A stretch of 5,935 nt of DNA from Desulfobulbaceae bacterium UBA5123 (GTDB taxonomy: Bacteria; Desulfobacterota; Desulfobulbia; Desulfobulbales; UBA5123): positions 1-5,935 of the forward strand of contig DHYT01000143.1 in NCBI GenBank assembly GCA_002415465.1. The letters run 5' to 3'. The translations under genes and the position numbers were made by a program. Below, piece by piece: positions 3,966 to 5,935 of this stretch (the stretch's first letter is position 1; the number at the start of each line of letters is the position of its first letter). The notes beneath the pieces were generated by a model, which saw only the letters and a list, made by a program, of their open reading frames with translations, had not been told where the DNA came from and made no database searches.

Positions 3966-5935
3966 ATGTTAAAAGACATAATCGTCGTTGATAATAATCC
4001 GCTGATCCTCAAGTTCATGCAGCAGATGCTTGAGGAGCGCGGCTATCGGGTCCGCACCGCCGGGGATGGCCTTGCCGCCCTGAATATGATGGACGAGTCT
4101 GTTCCCGATGCGATCTTTGTTGATCTGGTGATGCCCAAGATCGGCGGCGACAAGCTCTGCCGGACCATGCGCAGCCGTCCGCATCTCAAGGATGTGCGGG
4201 TTGTTATCCTCTCCAGCCTGGCGGCGGAGGAGCAGTTGGAGATGGTGCAGTTCGGCGCCGACGCCTATATCGCCAAGGGGCCGTTGAAGCAATGCGCCGC
4301 CCATGTCCTGGCGGTGCTTGAGGCGCTGGAAAACGGCGGCGGCGCCGAGCTCAAAGGGAAGGTCGTCGGCATCGACGGACTCAACGAGCGCGAGGTGACC
4401 AAGGAGCTGTTGATCATCAAGAAGCATTTCGAGGTGATTTTCGACAACATGTCGGAAGGCATCATCGAAATCGCCGACGGCGACAAGATTGTCTATGTCA
4501 ACCCCGCCGCCGCCTATCTCGTCGAAAGGGCCGAGGAGAAGCTGCTGGCGAAAAGCCTCTATGATTTTTTTGGAGAGGAGAACCGGGAGCGGCTGATGGC
4601 CCTGGTGGCCACCGCCGGAGAGAGCCGGCAGCGGATTCAGGGTGAGGAGGTGGAATTGTACGGCAACCATCTCTCCCTCAGCTTCCTGCCCATCACCACC
4701 GAGACCGGCCCTTCGGTCATCGTCATGATTCAGGATGTCACCGAGCGGCGGAAGGCGCAGCGCGCGCTCTACAAGAGCGCGGCCCAGTATCGCAATCTCG
4801 CCGAGCATTCCAGCGACGGCATTTGTCTTGTGCAGGATGGGCGGCTGAAGTACGTCAACGAGCGGCTGCTGGCGATGGGGGGGTATCATCTGGCCGATCT
4901 GGTCGGGGTGCCGATCACCAAGTTGGTGCCTGCGGATTCGCTGGATGATGTGCGGAAATGGCATGAAGCCTTTCGGGAAGAGATGGAGGACGGGCTCAGT
5001 TTCGACTCCCGCTGGCTGCACAGCAACGGCCAGCAACTGGAGATCGAATGCAACGTCAGCGCCACCGAATACGATGGGCGCCGGGCCGCGCTGCTGGTGG
5101 TTCGGGATGTCACTACCCGCAAGCAGGCCGAAAGGGAGTTACGGCAGGCGCATGCCTTTCTGCAGTCGGTGATGGACGGGATGAGCGAGTCGATCATGGT
5201 GATCGGTATCGATTACCGGGTTCGGATGCTGAACAAGGCGGCCCGCGAGCTGTATGCCAAAAATCTGATCGGCAGGGATGTGTCCGACCTGTTTTGTTAT
5301 CAGGCGGTGCATGGGTACGATGCGCCATGCGACGAGGAGTCCCACCGTTGTCCGCTGCGGCGGATTTTGGATACCGGCAAGCCTTTCTCGGCGGTAAAAA
5401 CCCACACCGATACCAGCGGCAGGCGCATATCCACCGAGTTGTATGCCACCCCGGTGTTTGATGACCGGCACGAACTGACCGGCATCATCGAGGTCGGCCG
5501 TGATATTTCCGATCGGGTCCGCGAGGAGGAGAGCCGCAAGCAGCTGGAGGCCAAGCTCTTCCGGCAGCAGAAGGATGAGTCGATATCCACCCTGGCTGGT
5601 GGAATCGCCCATGATTTCAACAACCTTTTGGGAGGAATTGCCGGGGCGACCGATATCATTTCTCTGAAGTCGAAGGGTGATCCCGAATTGCGCAAAGGAC
5701 TGGAACGTATCAAGAGAGCCGGAGACCGGGGCGCCTCGCTCACCCAGCAGATCCTGGCCTTGAGTCGAAGGCAGGTGCCTGAACTGAGGGTCTTGGATCT
5801 CAATGCAGTGATCATTGACATGGAAGAGATGCTCGAGCGTCTGATCGGTGAGGATACCGATGTGATCAACACCCTCAAGCCAGGCTTCCGGCACGTGAAG
5901 GCAGATCCCGTACAGATCGAGCAGGTGATCATGAA
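3966..5935 (+). CDS. Hybrid sensor histidine kinase: receiver-PAS-PAS-PAS-HisKA, 3' end cut by window edge
   Basis: The visible 656 codons start with a receiver domain (about 1-120) with phosphoacceptor D53, S83/S84 and K104. Its acidic pair is D9-N10 in place of the usual two acids. Three PAS domains follow (about 152-262, 274-390 and 396-520), each ending in a typical PAC-like segment such as IQDVTERRKAQ, VVRDVTTRKQAE and VGRDISDRVREE. PAS3 carries C444, H449, C455 and C462. The HisKA domain has the H box AGGIAHDFNNLL with phospho-accepting H549. The sequence ends at QIEQVIM, just where the N box of the ATPase domain should begin; G boxes and any C-terminal receiver are outside. No membrane segment is visible, so it should sense a cytoplasmic signal. 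ATG 3966 lacks a clear Shine-Dalgarno sequence, but no better start lies within 70 bases upstream in frame. The 91-base gap from the U32-like gene shows no convincing promoter or terminator. The ligand and target genes are unknown. Confidence 0.9.
   Translation, partial: MLKDIIVVDNNPLILKFMQQMLEERGYRVRTAGDGLAALNMMDESVPDAIFVDLVMPKIGGDKLCRTMRSRPHLKDVRVVILSSLAAEEQLEMVQFGADAYIAKGPLKQCAAHVLAVLEALENGGGAELKGKVVGIDGLNEREVTKELLIIKKHFEVIFDNMSEGIIEIADGDKIVYVNPAAAYLVERAEEKLLAKSLYDFFGEENRERLMALVATAGESRQRIQGEEVELYGNHLSLSFLPITTETGPSVIVMIQDVTERRKAQRALYKSAAQYRNLAEHSSDGICLVQDGRLKYVNERLLAMGGYHLADLVGVPITKLVPADSLDDVRKWHEAFREEMEDGLSFDSRWLHSNGQQLEIECNVSATEYDGRRAALLVVRDVTTRKQAERELRQAHAFLQSVMDGMSESIMVIGIDYRVRMLNKAARELYAKNLIGRDVSDLFCYQAVHGYDAPCDEESHRCPLRRILDTGKPFSAVKTHTDTSGRRISTELYATPVFDDRHELTGIIEVGRDISDRVREEESRKQLEAKLFRQQKDESISTLAGGIAHDFNNLLGGIAGATDIISLKSKGDPELRKGLERIKRAGDRGASLTQQILALSRRQVPELRVLDLNAVIIDMEEMLERLIGEDTDVINTLKPGFRHVKADPVQIEQVIM

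Noticed and set aside
2999..5036. Long minus-strand open frames opposite the U32-like gene and the kinase (2999-4018, 3969-5036)
   Set aside because: The plus strand encodes a consistent receiver and PAS domains here, and the antisense products have no family features.
5139..5932. Minus-strand open frames opposite PAS3 and HisKA
   Set aside because: They are shadows of the kinase, whose H box and PAS3 are unmistakable on the plus strand.

Overview
The window is GC-rich and densely coded, and it reads as chromosomal DNA from an anaerobic or facultatively anaerobic Gram-negative bacterium. The mix of a lysine 2,3-aminomutase, a flavoprotein/U32-type Fe-S pair and a large cytoplasmic PAS histidine kinase fits Desulfobacterota (the former Deltaproteobacteria). 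That placement is inference from gene content and style; no marker gene is present. I see no rRNA, tRNA, CRISPR array, insertion sequence or phage gene.

Layout: (1) 1-1205, minus strand: the N-terminal 401 codons of a KamA-type radical-SAM/PLP lysine 2,3-aminomutase. It is cut by the window edge just before the expected PLP-binding lysine. (2) 1206-1733: a 528-bp divergent intergenic region. The half next to kamA is AT-rich and holds a good sigma70-like promoter for kamA. The half next to the rightward genes is GC-rich and holds hairpins, a terminator-like element, a short direct repeat and a dyad over a possible -10 box. (3) 1734-2801 and 2798-3874, plus strand: two genes overlapping by 4 bp (ATGA). 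They encode a geranylgeranyl-reductase-like FAD protein and a cysteine-rich, peptidase-U32-like protein. (4) 3966 to the end, plus strand: an N-terminal receiver, three PAS domains and a HisKA domain, cut at the window edge where the ATP-binding domain should begin.

How they may work together: kamA makes L-beta-lysine, which in many bacteria and archaea is acetylated to the compatible solute N-epsilon-acetyl-beta-lysine; the expected acetyltransferase partner would lie left of the window. The flavoprotein and U32-like protein are almost certainly translationally coupled and probably act in one pathway. A two-component anaerobic modification system, with the flavin protein handling electrons or a prenyl/quinone-like substrate and the U32 protein carrying an Fe-S cluster, is the most interesting possibility here. 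I cannot name its substrate. The kinase may be an independent sensor; nothing in the sequence proves it controls its neighbours.
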